The notes beneath the pieces are model-generated. The model had not been told where the DNA came from. It was given only the letters and a program-made list of their open reading frames with translations, and made no database searches. Positions 33,763 through 42,534 of a stretch of 64,000 nt of DNA are shown here, piece by piece. A program made the translations under genes and the position numbers. The DNA is from Alphaproteobacteria bacterium MarineAlpha12_Bin1. GTDB taxonomy: Bacteria; Pseudomonadota; Alphaproteobacteria; UBA6615. The number at the start of each line of letters is the position of its first letter. Within the stretch, counting starts at the first letter, position 1. Location of the stretch: positions 62,001 through 126,000 of the forward strand of contig PTJY01000005.1 in the NCBI GenBank assembly GCA_002937505.1, in the 5' to 3' direction.

Positions 33763-35463
33763 GTGGTACTTCAGATGCCGGTTGAACATTATAAGTCAGA
33801 TGTACTTGTTATAGGAGGTGGCGCTGCAGGCGCGATGGCCTGTTTCGAATGCGCTAATGCTGATGTAAGTGTAATATTAGCCGGCAAGAGTAGACCCCCA
33901 AGCGGAACAACCTCTGTTGCGCGAGGAGGGTTTGCTGCAGCAATGGCTGAAGATGATAGCCCAGAGTTCCATTTATCGGAAATATTAGAACATGGAGGTG
34001 AGTTAATAAATCCGGATCTGGCCAGAGTTTGGTGTGAGGGAATAGTTGAGGTGGTAAATGACCTTCGTCAGTGGGGAGCTGATTTTGTTACCAATGAAGA
34101 GGGGAACCTCGATTTGAAAATGTTTCCCAACCATACTAGGCCAAGAGCAGTTCACCATTATGATACTACAGGTAACATGGTTACTAAAACTCTTGCTAAA
34201 AAGTTGAGACCCGATCAAAGAATTATTCAGCACGCCAATACTGCAATTGTTGATCTAATAAAAGATAGCCAAAATGCTATTGGAGCTTGGGGAGTTAATT
34301 ACAGCAAAGGTACTCTAGTAGCATATTCAGCAAAAGAAATTATTTTATGCACTGGAGGTGGTAGCGGACTATTTTATGTAAATGATAATCCGCCACAAGT
34401 TACAGGAGATGGTTATGTTATGGGGTTTCGAGCAGGTGTAGCTTTACTTGGCTGTGAAATGATCGACTTTCAGGCTATGTGTTGCTCTCCTGAAGAGTTA
34501 TTTGGTTTTGCTCCTCATCCCACAGGTTTCATTAATGCAGGAGCTGTTTTTAGAAATAGCGAGGGGGAGCTTTTTTTAAAGCGCTATTTTCCAAAAACAG
34601 CTGAGAAGAGCACACGAAGTGAAGTTATATTAGCAATGGCCAAAGAAATTCATGCGGGCCGAGCAGGCTTAACTGGGGGGATATTTATGGACGCAACTAA
34701 TGTTCCCCTTGAGGTTATAGAAAAACAAATACCCCATGTTTATAAAACCTGTCTGCATAGAGGCATTGACATTACCAAGACTCCTTTGGAGGTAGCGCCA
34801 GGCAGTCATACCTGGTTAGGTGGGCTCGAGATAGATGTAAATGGAAAAACGCCATTAAACGGATTGTGGGCTGCTGGTGAGACGGGCGGCGGAATTCATG
34901 GTGGAAACCGGATTGGCGGTTCTGCTTTATCCTCAGCTTTAGTATTTGGTAGGCGTGCGGGAAAACAAGCAGCAAGATCAGCAAAAACTAAAAAATTTAA
35001 AGAAGAAAACCTGGATGTACCAAAAGAGGCAAATAACTTTCTTTCAGATCTGATAGAGAGAGATGAAGGTCCTCTTCAGTCTGATGTTCGATTGAGGTGT
35101 CGTATGTTAGCCCATCAAAATCTTGGTTCTATTCGTAGTGCAGAGGGTTGCCAGGAAGCACTAATTGAATATGAGAGAATAGAAAAAGACGAAATACCAA
35201 ATATGCGGTTATCACCTGAAGCAAGATCTTCGGACAGGGTTAGAGGGCAAGAGTTAGAAAGTGCTTTGTCTGTGGCTAATTTAGCTTTACTTGGTCGATT
35301 ACTAGCCAGTGCTTCACTTTCTAGAGAGGAAAGTCGAGGAGCTCATTACAGGACAGACTTTCCTGAAACAGACAATAAGCGCTGGGGTGCTGTAACGCGT
35401 TTAGAACAGGATCTAGAAGGAAATATCCTCGTTAAGAAGGATGCCTTAAAACAGTGTATTTAA
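33763..35463 (+). CDS. FAD-binding protein, fumarate reductase/succinate dehydrogenase flavoprotein-like
   Basis: Soluble flavoprotein of 566 residues in the FrdA/SdhA/NadB superfamily. FAD motif VLVIGGGAAGAMACFECANA, the capping segment SVARGGFAAAMAEDDS, an active-site Arg region (RSEVILAMAKEIHAGRAG), the conserved His in GSHTWLGGLEIDVNG, and GLWAAGETGGGIHGGNRIGGSALSSALVFGRRAG near the end. No adjacent FrdB/SdhB iron-sulphur gene, so it likely works alone on an unknown alpha,beta-unsaturated or hydroxy acid. GTG start at 33763 follows AGAGGGGG; an ATG at 33778 is less well placed. Third gene of the PEP-kinase/Tm-1 run. Confidence 0.88.
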   Translation: MVLQMPVEHYKSDVLVIGGGAAGAMACFECANADVSVILAGKSRPPSGTTSVARGGFAAAMAEDDSPEFHLSEILEHGGELINPDLARVWCEGIVEVVNDLRQWGADFVTNEEGNLDLKMFPNHTRPRAVHHYDTTGNMVTKTLAKKLRPDQRIIQHANTAIVDLIKDSQNAIGAWGVNYSKGTLVAYSAKEIILCTGGGSGLFYVNDNPPQVTGDGYVMGFRAGVALLGCEMIDFQAMCCSPEELFGFAPHPTGFINAGAVFRNSEGELFLKRYFPKTAEKSTRSEVILAMAKEIHAGRAGLTGGIFMDATNVPLEVIEKQIPHVYKTCLHRGIDITKTPLEVAPGSHTWLGGLEIDVNGKTPLNGLWAAGETGGGIHGGNRIGGSALSSALVFGRRAGKQAARSAKTKKFKEENLDVPKEANNFLSDLIERDEGPLQSDVRLRCRMLAHQNLGSIRSAEGCQEALIEYERIEKDEIPNMRLSPEARSSDRVRGQELESALSVANLALLGRLLASASLSREESRGAHYRTDFPETDNKRWGAVTRLEQDLEGNILVKKDALKQCI

Positions 35464-35466
35464 TAT

Positions 35467-36483
35467 TCAAGTGTGGTCCATGATGATTTTCATGCGTTGT
35501 GGGGCATCAGTCCCAACCATCTCCATAGCTTTTCCTAATTGTTCAAGGGGGAGAACGTCACTGATTAAGGGTTTTAGATCAACTGCACCACTACCGACCA
35601 GTTCTAAGCAGCTAACAAAGTCTTTGTCGGTTGCTGCCCGAGCATTGATAAATTGAATTTCTTTAAAATACATATCATAGAAGGGAAGAGAGCCTTCTGT
35701 ATTAGTGTGAATTCCGTATCCGAGAACTCGACCACCTAAGCGAACCAAGTCCATTGCTTGGGCAAGAACTGAGAGCTTTCCTGCTGACTCAACTACTAGG
35801 TCAGCTCCTAATCCATCAGTGGCATCAAGTACTAGATTTTTTGTATTTTCATCGGGGGCTAGTGTAATATCTGCTCCCAAGTTTTCAGCCACTTCTCTTT
35901 TCCATGCGCTGCGAGTTATTCCAATTATCGTTTTTGCTCCAGCTGCTTTGGCAAGCTGAACATGAAGGAGGCCACCAACCCCTAATCCAAGAACTATAAC
36001 GGTTTCTCCAGAAGAGATGGTAGCTAATTGTTGTGCATGCATTACTGTTGTCAAAACTTGTACCAAGGGAGCTTCCTGATCACTTATTGACTTAGGTATT
36101 TCAAAAATATTCTGTGGAGGAGCGGAAGCGAATTCGGCAAATCCTCCATCTTGGTCTCTCCCGATGAGGCCTCCATTCGGACATAATTGGGACTGTCCTA
36201 TTCTGCAGTGGAAACACTCTCCACAATAGAGAACGGGGTCTACGATAACTCTAGTTCCTGATTGAGGACTAGAAGAATTAGCAGGCTCAATTACTTCACC
36301 AATCATCTCATGACCCATTATAAGTGGGTACTCAGCGGGGATCCCTCCCGTGAAAATTTTTAGATCCGTACCACAAACACCTGAATGAGTTACACGAACT
36401 ACACTATTGCCCAGATCTGAATTAGGCATAGAAACATTTTCTAGACCGACTGAGTTAGGGTTATCTAATACCATTGCTTTCAT
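35467..36483 (-). CDS. Zinc-dependent alcohol dehydrogenase (MDR)
   Basis: Medium-chain zinc dehydrogenase of 338 residues, threonine/sorbitol dehydrogenase-like. Catalytic zinc site in HSGVCGTDLKIF and MGHEMIGEV; structural zinc cysteines in CGECFHCRIGQSQLC. Rossmann motif VIVLGLGVGGLLHVQLAKAAGA. It lies convergent to the flavoprotein gene with 3 bases between stops and is first of four minus-strand genes read in reverse order. Probably oxidises a polyol or hydroxy acid in the same pathway. Confidence 0.92.
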   Translation of the reverse strand: MKAMVLDNPNSVGLENVSMPNSDLGNSVVRVTHSGVCGTDLKIFTGGIPAEYPLIMGHEMIGEVIEPANSSSPQSGTRVIVDPVLYCGECFHCRIGQSQLCPNGGLIGRDQDGGFAEFASAPPQNIFEIPKSISDQEAPLVQVLTTVMHAQQLATISSGETVIVLGLGVGGLLHVQLAKAAGAKTIIGITRSAWKREVAENLGADITLAPDENTKNLVLDATDGLGADLVVESAGKLSVLAQAMDLVRLGGRVLGYGIHTNTEGSLPFYDMYFKEIQFINARAATDKDFVSCLELVGSGAVDLKPLISDVLPLEQLGKAMEMVGTDAPQRMKIIMDHT

Positions 36484-36536
36484 TTTCTAACTCCATTAAA
36501 TAAATCTAAAACATAGTTAGCACAAAGAAATTTAAT

Positions 36537-37511
36537 CTATTCCTTCAAAGCTTCTGGATTGACCGGAAACCTTGGTTTTTCTCCCTTAAGAACTGATGCA
36601 ACGTCACTGGCGACAGTGGTTTGTAGGTCTAGTAAAGCATCTTCTGAATAGAATCCTGTGTGAGGTGTCAAAATTACGTCATCACGCCCGAATAAGGGAG
36701 AATTGGGTTCAGGAGGCTCTTGGGGTAGAACGTCAAGTGCAGCTCCTCCAATTTGGCTTTTCTCAAGCGCGATCACGAGCGCATCGATATCAACAAGCGG
36801 CCCTCGAGAGGTGTTTACAAGCAGGGCATCATTTTTCATTTTAGAAAATTCTTCAGTGCTAAACATATTTTTGGTTTCATCAGTAAGTGGTGCATGCACT
36901 GAAATATAGTCCGATTGGCCTAAAAGTTCTTCAAAACTGACTTTTTTTGTGTTCATCTTTGAAAAAACTTCGTCTGAAGCATACGGATCAGAAGCGATCG
37001 TTTTTATTCCAAATGCTTGAGCCTTGCCAACGACGGCCTGGGCGATGTTCCCTAGCCCAACTAGCCCTAATGTTCGACCTTTAAGCCTCCTGATAGGCAC
37101 AACCGCAGGCATTTCCCACCGTCCTTTTTGAACCAAACTATTCGAAAAAGGGATTTTACGAGCTAAAGACAACAAGGTGGTAATTGCGTGGTCAGATACT
37201 TCGTCTAAACAGTAAAGGGGGGCGTATGTAACAACTATCCCAGCCGCAGTAGCAGCTTCGATATCAATATTATCTGTTCCTACCCCAAAACGACCAATCA
37301 CTTTACAATTAGTTAAACCATCAATTACGTCAGATGTTATTTTAGCATATGTAACAAAAAGTGCTTCAGCTGAAGAACCTACTTCAAGAACGTCTTTTGC
37401 TTCTGGAGATTCAGCTCTTACAAGTTCAACGTTTAAATCTTCTAAGACCTTTTCAGCAGGCTTCCAGTCGGGAAAAACCGTGTCTGAGATGGCTACCGAT
37501 ATTTTGCTCAT
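36537..37511 (-). CDS. D-2-hydroxyacid dehydrogenase (C-terminal binding-protein type)
   Basis: D-isomer-specific 2-hydroxyacid dehydrogenase of 324 residues. NAD motif LGLVGLGNIAQAVVGKAQAFG, catalytic Arg in LVNTSRGPLVD, Glu in ALDVLPQEPPEPNSPLF and His in VILTPHTGFYSEDALLDLQ are all visible. CtBP-like members reduce glyoxylate or 2-keto acids. ATG at 37511 is preferred: GAGGA is four bases ahead, whereas a TTG one codon upstream would sit on the ribosome site. Cotranscribed with the zinc dehydrogenase by spacing (53 bases). Confidence 0.91.
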   Translation of the reverse strand: MSKISVAISDTVFPDWKPAEKVLEDLNVELVRAESPEAKDVLEVGSSAEALFVTYAKITSDVIDGLTNCKVIGRFGVGTDNIDIEAATAAGIVVTYAPLYCLDEVSDHAITTLLSLARKIPFSNSLVQKGRWEMPAVVPIRRLKGRTLGLVGLGNIAQAVVGKAQAFGIKTIASDPYASDEVFSKMNTKKVSFEELLGQSDYISVHAPLTDETKNMFSTEEFSKMKNDALLVNTSRGPLVDIDALVIALEKSQIGGAALDVLPQEPPEPNSPLFGRDDVILTPHTGFYSEDALLDLQTTVASDVASVLKGEKPRFPVNPEALKE

Positions 37512-37567
37512 CAATTCCTCATGTTATCTGTTTAGCTAACCTAATAAGGATATAAATCAAAACTATA

Positions 37568-38611
37568 TTAGTTACCATCCTTTGGAAAATTTTTTGTATT
37601 TTTAAAAGCCCAAATACCATTATTGTCAATATTACGAGTTAGCCTACCTTTTGAAACCATATGATTTAAATGAGCCAATGTTTCTGTCAAAGCTAGGCTT
37701 AATTGAAGACTATCGAGATCGGTAGAAAACGCCCTTGTCGTAATAGAAAATGCTGATGAACTTCTGATACATAGATCCGCCATTTCATTAAGCCTTTTTT
37801 TATGGTGCTCGATAAGTTCGTCGAGCCTGTTATGTAGCCCAAAGAAAGGTTCGTTATGAGAAGGAAGAACGAGTGCTGTAGACGGAAGCCGTGATCGAAA
37901 TGAACTTGTCGTTTTTAAAAACCCCCCAAGAGGGTCATCTCCGCTGTCACCAGGAAAAAGTGATACATTTGGTGATATTCTAGGTAAAACCTGATCACCA
38001 GCAATTAAAACGTCCAGTTCGTCTGAGTAAAGAGAAACATGTTCAGGGGCGTGTCCAGTCCCAATTAAAACTCGCCACTTGTGTTTACCAATGCTGAAAA
38101 CCATATCATCCATAAGTCTGGTATGTAAATCGGGTGTCGGGCTCATCCGTTTATTGTACTCAGACCACAGAGAATGTGTCTCATCTATCATTTTTTGTGG
38201 ACACCCTGCGAGTTTAAAAAATTTCAGTACTTCGTCTGACCAGGCTTTTGTTGGCCCTCCTGCCAACAACCGCGTTCTTTCCCATTCTTTTTTGCTCATC
38301 CATAAAAGAGAAGAGAACTTATCTACTAGCCAACCGGCAAGACCGGCATGGTCTGAATGGAAGTGTGTAACAATAATTCGGTTTATTTTCTGTCCGTTAA
38401 GGTGCTTTTCAATGATTAGTGACCAAGCATTTCGCGCTTCTTCCATAGCCATTCCGGTATCAATAAGCGTCCAACCATCAGTATCCTCTATCAGCCATAA
38501 ATTTATATGATTTAGTCTGAAAGGTAATGGCATTCTAATCCAGAAAACTCCAGGAGCTACTTTTTGAACCTCTCCAGGGTTTGGGATGTCGGAAAATGGA
38601 TATTCTATCAT
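37568..38611 (-). CDS. MBL-fold metallohydrolase with C-terminal winged-helix domain
   Basis: Metallo-beta-lactamase fold protein of 347 residues. Metal motif VTHFHSDHAGLAGWL (HxHxDH) near residue 81, third His region in IGTGHAPEHVSLY, and Asp in DVLIAGDQVLPRIS. The C-terminal ~80 residues (after PSHNEPFFGLH) form a helical/winged-helix domain as in glyoxalase II/LACTB2-like proteins. Likely a thioester or hydroxyacyl hydrolase. Start ATG. Located just downstream of a terminator that ends the FAH gene, so it is a separate unit. Confidence 0.9.
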   Translation of the reverse strand: MIEYPFSDIPNPGEVQKVAPGVFWIRMPLPFRLNHINLWLIEDTDGWTLIDTGMAMEEARNAWSLIIEKHLNGQKINRIIVTHFHSDHAGLAGWLVDKFSSLLWMSKKEWERTRLLAGGPTKAWSDEVLKFFKLAGCPQKMIDETHSLWSEYNKRMSPTPDLHTRLMDDMVFSIGKHKWRVLIGTGHAPEHVSLYSDELDVLIAGDQVLPRISPNVSLFPGDSGDDPLGGFLKTTSSFRSRLPSTALVLPSHNEPFFGLHNRLDELIEHHKKRLNEMADLCIRSSSAFSITTRAFSTDLDSLQLSLALTETLAHLNHMVSKGRLTRNIDNNGIWAFKNTKNFPKDGN

Positions 38612-38635
38612 TATTTTTCTAATGCCTTAGATCAA

Positions 38636-38658
38636 GAAAGGGCCGCCAAAGCGGCCCC
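38636..38658 (-). terminator. Rho-independent terminator after fumarylacetoacetate hydrolase gene
   Basis: On the minus strand a 7-bp perfect GC-only stem GGGCCGC/GCGGCCC (38657-38651 and 38646-38640) with a four-base loop is followed by TTTCTTG. It lies about 20 bases after the stop of the 38680-39525 gene and ahead of the MBL-fold gene, so it separates two transcripts. Confidence 0.8.
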
Positions 38659-38679
38659 ATCTCGTAATTCAACTCATGC

Positions 38680-39525
38680 TCATGATTTATATTTCACTAC
38701 TTTACTTCTGTGTTCTCCAAGTTTTTCGACACCACAAGTAACTACATCACCTGGTTTAAGAAATATTTGCGGTTTCATTCCAAGGCCTACTCCAGAAGGT
38801 GTACCGGTGAAAATAACATCTCCTGGATAAAGGGTTATCATCTTACTCATATTACTAATAATTGCTGCGCAATTGAAAATCATGTCTGAGGTATTACTAT
38901 CTTGATAGCGATTTCCGTTTACCTCTAGCCAAAGATTCAATTTTTGAGGATTTCCGACCTCGTCAGAAGTAACCAACCAAGGCCCTATCGGGGCAAATGT
39001 GTCTGGGCTTTTTCCCATAATCCATTGGAGGCCTCCATGTTCAAGTAAAAAGGCTCTTTCGGACACCTCATTTCCTGTTGCGTAACCAGCGACGTAATTT
39101 AATGCATCACGTTTGCTGACGTGCTGAGCCTTTCGTCCTATAACCAGACATAGCTCAACTTCCCAGTCTGATTTTTTGGAACCTTTGGGCAAAATGATCT
39201 GGTCTCGATGACCGGTCAGAGGACAAGTTTTAGTGAATACAAATGGTTCGGGGGGTACTTTTACTCCTGCTTCTTTAGCATGAAGCGCGTAGTTAAGAGC
39301 TATTGCGAAAGTTCTACGAGGCACTATCGGTGGACCTAAACGTTGTCGACCTCCGACTAGAGGCAATTTGTTTTCGTCCATTTTAGATATTTTAGATAAA
39401 CTTCTCGGTGAGAGTGAGTCACCATTAAGGTCGTTTATTATTTTGGATAAATCTCGAATTTTTCCTTTGGAATCCAACATTCCAGGTTTTTCTTTCCCTG
39501 AAGGGCCGTATCGTAATAATTTCAT
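38680..39525 (-). CDS. Fumarylacetoacetate hydrolase family protein
   Basis: FAH-family enzyme of 281 residues, which cleaves C-C bonds or tautomerises acylpyruvates and related beta-diketo acids. Seen: AIALNYALHAKEAGVKVP, the metal motif SDWEVELCLVIGRKA with Glu pair, GYATGNEVSERAFLLEHGG and the C-terminal GDVIFTGTPSGVGLGMKPQ. N-terminal small domain KLLRYGPSGKEKPGMLDSKGKIRDLSKI is typical. Acts in cytoplasm with Mg or Mn. Substrate unknown; fits a sugar-acid or aromatic-acid lower pathway. Confidence 0.93.
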   Translation of the reverse strand: MKLLRYGPSGKEKPGMLDSKGKIRDLSKIINDLNGDSLSPRSLSKISKMDENKLPLVGGRQRLGPPIVPRRTFAIALNYALHAKEAGVKVPPEPFVFTKTCPLTGHRDQIILPKGSKKSDWEVELCLVIGRKAQHVSKRDALNYVAGYATGNEVSERAFLLEHGGLQWIMGKSPDTFAPIGPWLVTSDEVGNPQKLNLWLEVNGNRYQDSNTSDMIFNCAAIISNMSKMITLYPGDVIFTGTPSGVGLGMKPQIFLKPGDVVTCGVEKLGEHRSKVVKYKS

Positions 39526-39642
39526 TATTTATCGCTTTCCTATATCAAATGTAGAATATTAGATATGAGTTTAAATTAACTATTTTAGCACGTTCTAACT
39601 CTAACGAGCTAGTATTGCTAACCATATAGAGTTTAAAATTAA

Positions 39643-39663
39643 TTCTGAAAGAATTTTTCAGAA
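39643..39663 (-). terminator. Possible terminator after DOPA-dioxygenase-like gene
   Basis: A perfect 8-bp inverted repeat TTCTGAAA/TTTCAGAA with a five-base loop lies just after the stop of the 39667-40017 gene on the minus strand, followed by TTAATTTT. It is AT-rich, so stability is modest. Confidence 0.5.
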
Positions 39664-39666
39664 AAA

Positions 39667-40017
39667 TTATGCCTGTTTTGTAAAAGAATCTAATTTCAGT
39701 TTGAGGCTCTCACCAAGCCAGATAGCTGAGTCTGTGTGATCTTTGAGATTATTAGCACTTTGGGGATGTATCAAAATATTCAAATTATTTCTATTGGTTG
39801 ATAGCCACAGGATGAAATCTGAAAATATAGAAGCATCAAAAGTAACTTGATACATATTATTAGGGTGGGGACCAATAGGTTTGTAGTGCCACTTTCCTAT
39901 TTTTACATCAAACTCTTGATTAATCCTTCTACGTAAGCTCTCGGCGACTTTTTTAGTCTGGTTTTCGAAATAAATATGTGCGTGATAACTTGTAAAATCT
40001 GGTGTTGCTTTATTCAT
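39667..40017 (-). CDS. DOPA 4,5-dioxygenase family protein
   Basis: Small (116-residue) metal-dependent dioxygenase-like protein. Family histidines are visible in YHAHIYF near residue 10, GPHPNNMYQV, IHPQS and DHTDSAIWLGE near the C-terminus, matching the DOPA 4,5-dioxygenase family. Bacterial members lack known physiological roles. Stand-alone minus-strand gene, divergent from egtB across a 200-base intergenic region with no obvious regulatory motif. Confidence 0.85.
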   Translation of the reverse strand: MNKATPDFTSYHAHIYFENQTKKVAESLRRRINQEFDVKIGKWHYKPIGPHPNNMYQVTFDASIFSDFILWLSTNRNNLNILIHPQSANNLKDHTDSAIWLGESLKLKLDSFTKQA

Positions 40018-40217
40018 GTTTTATAGGTCTTGTTTATTTTGTATTGAATTATCTGGATAAGTGAAAATGATTTAGCGTTCCTACTGTTGACGTTTACTGC
40101 GTTGAATTGTTTTATTTATCAATACTAAAAAATGAATCTGATTTGACTATTTTAAAACCACCAAAATGTTTTATTCTTTGAAAAAATACAATAAAAGACA
40201 TTAACTGGAGAGTGAGA

Positions 40218-41516
40218 GTGTCTTCTACTTGGCCTTTAACTAAAGCACAAGCAACAAATGATTACGATCGAGATACCCTCGATAACTATTATAGTTTTGT
40301 TCGTAATGAGACAGAACGGTTATCAGGCCCACTTTCTGACGAGGATCAAGTCGTTCAGTCTATGCCGGACGCTAGTCCGACTAAATGGCATAGAGCGCAT
40401 GTTACATGGTTTTTTGAAACAATGATCCTATTGCCCAACGATTCAAGTTATTCACCGTTTAATGAAAAGTATGCATATCTGTACAATTCCTACTATGAAA
40501 GTCTTGGAGCTAGACAACCTAGAGCAGAGAGAGGACTTTTGACCCGTCCCTCTACATCAGATATTTCTGACTATAGAGAATATGTCGATGTTGCTATGTC
40601 AAAATTTATTAGAAATGCTAATGACGAAATTTGGCAAGACTGTCGGCATTTAACTGAGTTGGGAATTAACCACGAGCAGCAACATCAAGAACTAATCCTC
40701 ATGGATATATTACATGCTTTTTCACATAACGATCTATATCCTGCCTATCAGAAGCATAGTCCAATAGAATCAAAAAGCTTATCACCTCTGACTTGGAAAA
40801 ACTATGAAGAAGGGACTTATGAAATAGGTCATGTCGGAGAAGGCTTTTCATTCGACAATGAAGGCCCCCATCATAAAATTATGATTCCATCATTCTCTTT
40901 AGCTTCAAGACCAGTTATTAATTCAGAGTGGAAACAATTTATAGAAGAAGGGGGCTATGAACGCCCTGAGTTGTGGCTGTCGGATGGTTGGTCAACTGTC
41001 AAAGATAGGCATTGGACTAGTCCTCTATATTGGAAGAAGATAGAGGATAAATGGATGATGATGTCCCTATCTGGCCTGCATCCATTAGATATGGACTCTC
41101 CTGTATGTAATATCAGTTACTATGAAGCAGATGCTTATGCTAGATGGGCGAACAAAAGGCTTCCTACTGAATTTGAGTGGGAGATAGCCGCAAAAAATGC
41201 TTCCATTAGTGGTAATTTTTTATGCAGTGGCCTTCTTAGACCTGTTCCTGGTGAAGAGGATGAGACCGAACTACCCCAAAAACTCTTTGGTGATGTCTGG
41301 GAGTGGACCCAGAGTTCCTACTCTGCCTATCCTGGATTTAGACCAGAGGCAGGTGCTGTTGGGGAATACAATGGTAAATTTATGCTTAATCAAATGGTTT
41401 TACGTGGTGGGGCCTGTATAACACCAATGGAGCATATGCGTGTGACATATAGAAATTTCTTTTATCCGCACATGCGTTGGCAATTTGCCGGTATGCGGTT
41501 GGCAGATGATGTATGA
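40218..41516 (+). CDS. egtB: Ergothioneine synthase EgtB-like (iron-dependent sulfoxide synthase)
   Basis: Non-haem iron enzyme joining a thiol (gamma-glutamylcysteine or cysteine) to hercynine. N-terminal DinB_2 domain has the iron ligands in KWHRAHVTW (His61) and NHEQQHQELI; the C-terminal FGE/sulfatase-modifying-like domain shows NISYYEADAYARWANKRLP, DVWEWTQSSYSAYPGF and VLRGGACITP. Length 432 residues. GTG at 40218 is preferred because GGAG at 40207 is seven bases before it; an earlier in-frame GTG at 40212 is too close. Overlaps egtD by ATGA. egtA, egtC and egtE are not adjacent. Confidence 0.92.
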   Translation: MSSTWPLTKAQATNDYDRDTLDNYYSFVRNETERLSGPLSDEDQVVQSMPDASPTKWHRAHVTWFFETMILLPNDSSYSPFNEKYAYLYNSYYESLGARQPRAERGLLTRPSTSDISDYREYVDVAMSKFIRNANDEIWQDCRHLTELGINHEQQHQELILMDILHAFSHNDLYPAYQKHSPIESKSLSPLTWKNYEEGTYEIGHVGEGFSFDNEGPHHKIMIPSFSLASRPVINSEWKQFIEEGGYERPELWLSDGWSTVKDRHWTSPLYWKKIEDKWMMMSLSGLHPLDMDSPVCNISYYEADAYARWANKRLPTEFEWEIAAKNASISGNFLCSGLLRPVPGEEDETELPQKLFGDVWEWTQSSYSAYPGFRPEAGAVGEYNGKFMLNQMVLRGGACITPMEHMRVTYRNFFYPHMRWQFAGMRLADDV

Positions 41517-42496
41517 TTAATAATTCAAAGCTGGATTTGGGTCCTTTGCATGATTTTTATGAATTAGGCCATGCAGAAGCTAATTTTTTGCCTGCTGTAA
41601 TAGAAGGGCTGTCGTTACCTCAAAAGCAATTGTCGAGTAAGTACTTCTATGATCAAAAGGGTTCAGATTTATTTGAACAAATTACCAGGTTACCAGAATA
41701 TTATCCTACGAGAACAGAAATCAGTTTATTAAAAGCTCATGCCAAAGAGTTTGCAGAATTAATTGGACCTGGTGCGAGTTTAATTGAGTTTGGTAGTGGT
41801 TCGAGTAATAAAGTCCGAATAATATTGGATGCTTTGCAGGAACCGTCAGCATACCTACCTATTGATATATCAAAAGATTATTTAATTGAATCAGCTAAAG
41901 ATCTTGCTAGGTCATATCCTGACTTAATTGTGATTCCTATATCTGCTGACTATACTCGCCCTCTTACGCTTCCAGTGCTACCTAGTGAGTTAGTTAGGGT
42001 TGGTTTTTTTCCGGGCTCTACAATTGGAAACTTTTCCCGCGACGAGGCAATCAAGTTTTTGCGAACTGCTTCCATTTATTTAGGTGCTGGAAATGGGTTG
42101 TTAATAGGTGTCGATTTGAAAAAAGACACTGATATGTTGTTTGCGGCTTATGATGATGCGGCGGGTGTTACCGCGAGGTTTAATCTAAATATTTTAAGTC
42201 ACATTAATCGTGAGCTGGGAGCTGATCTAGACCTTGAAGGCTTTAAACATGAAGTTCGATGGGAGGCTGATAAGGGCAGTATAGAAATGCATTTGGTCAG
42301 TAAGTACGATCAAAAGGTGAGCATAAATGGTCACATTTTTCAGTTTGTGGCCGGTGAATCAATTCATACTGAGGATTCCCATAAATATACGATTGAAACA
42401 TTTCAGTCTTTAGCAGAAGAGGCAGGATGGCGTTCACTTTCTCATTGGACGGATTCAGAGGATTTATTCTCAGTCCATTATTTGCAGGTTATATAA
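41513..42496 (+). CDS. egtD: L-histidine N-alpha-methyltransferase
   Basis: SAM-dependent trimethylation of histidine to hercynine, first step of ergothioneine synthesis. Motifs: LSSKYFYDQKGSDLFEQIT, SLIEFGSGSSNKVRIILDAL (SAM site), YLPIDISKDYL, FFPGSTIGNFSRDEA, and C-terminal ESIHTEDSHKYTIE. At 327 residues it is the usual EgtD size. The start overlaps the egtB stop (ATGA), implying coupled translation. Confidence 0.95.
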   Translation: MINNSKLDLGPLHDFYELGHAEANFLPAVIEGLSLPQKQLSSKYFYDQKGSDLFEQITRLPEYYPTRTEISLLKAHAKEFAELIGPGASLIEFGSGSSNKVRIILDALQEPSAYLPIDISKDYLIESAKDLARSYPDLIVIPISADYTRPLTLPVLPSELVRVGFFPGSTIGNFSRDEAIKFLRTASIYLGAGNGLLIGVDLKKDTDMLFAAYDDAAGVTARFNLNILSHINRELGADLDLEGFKHEVRWEADKGSIEMHLVSKYDQKVSINGHIFQFVAGESIHTEDSHKYTIETFQSLAEEAGWRSLSHWTDSEDLFSVHYLQVI

Positions 42497-42534
42497 ATTA
42501 CCGAAGTTGGGTGTGATTTTTAGATAGACTGTAT

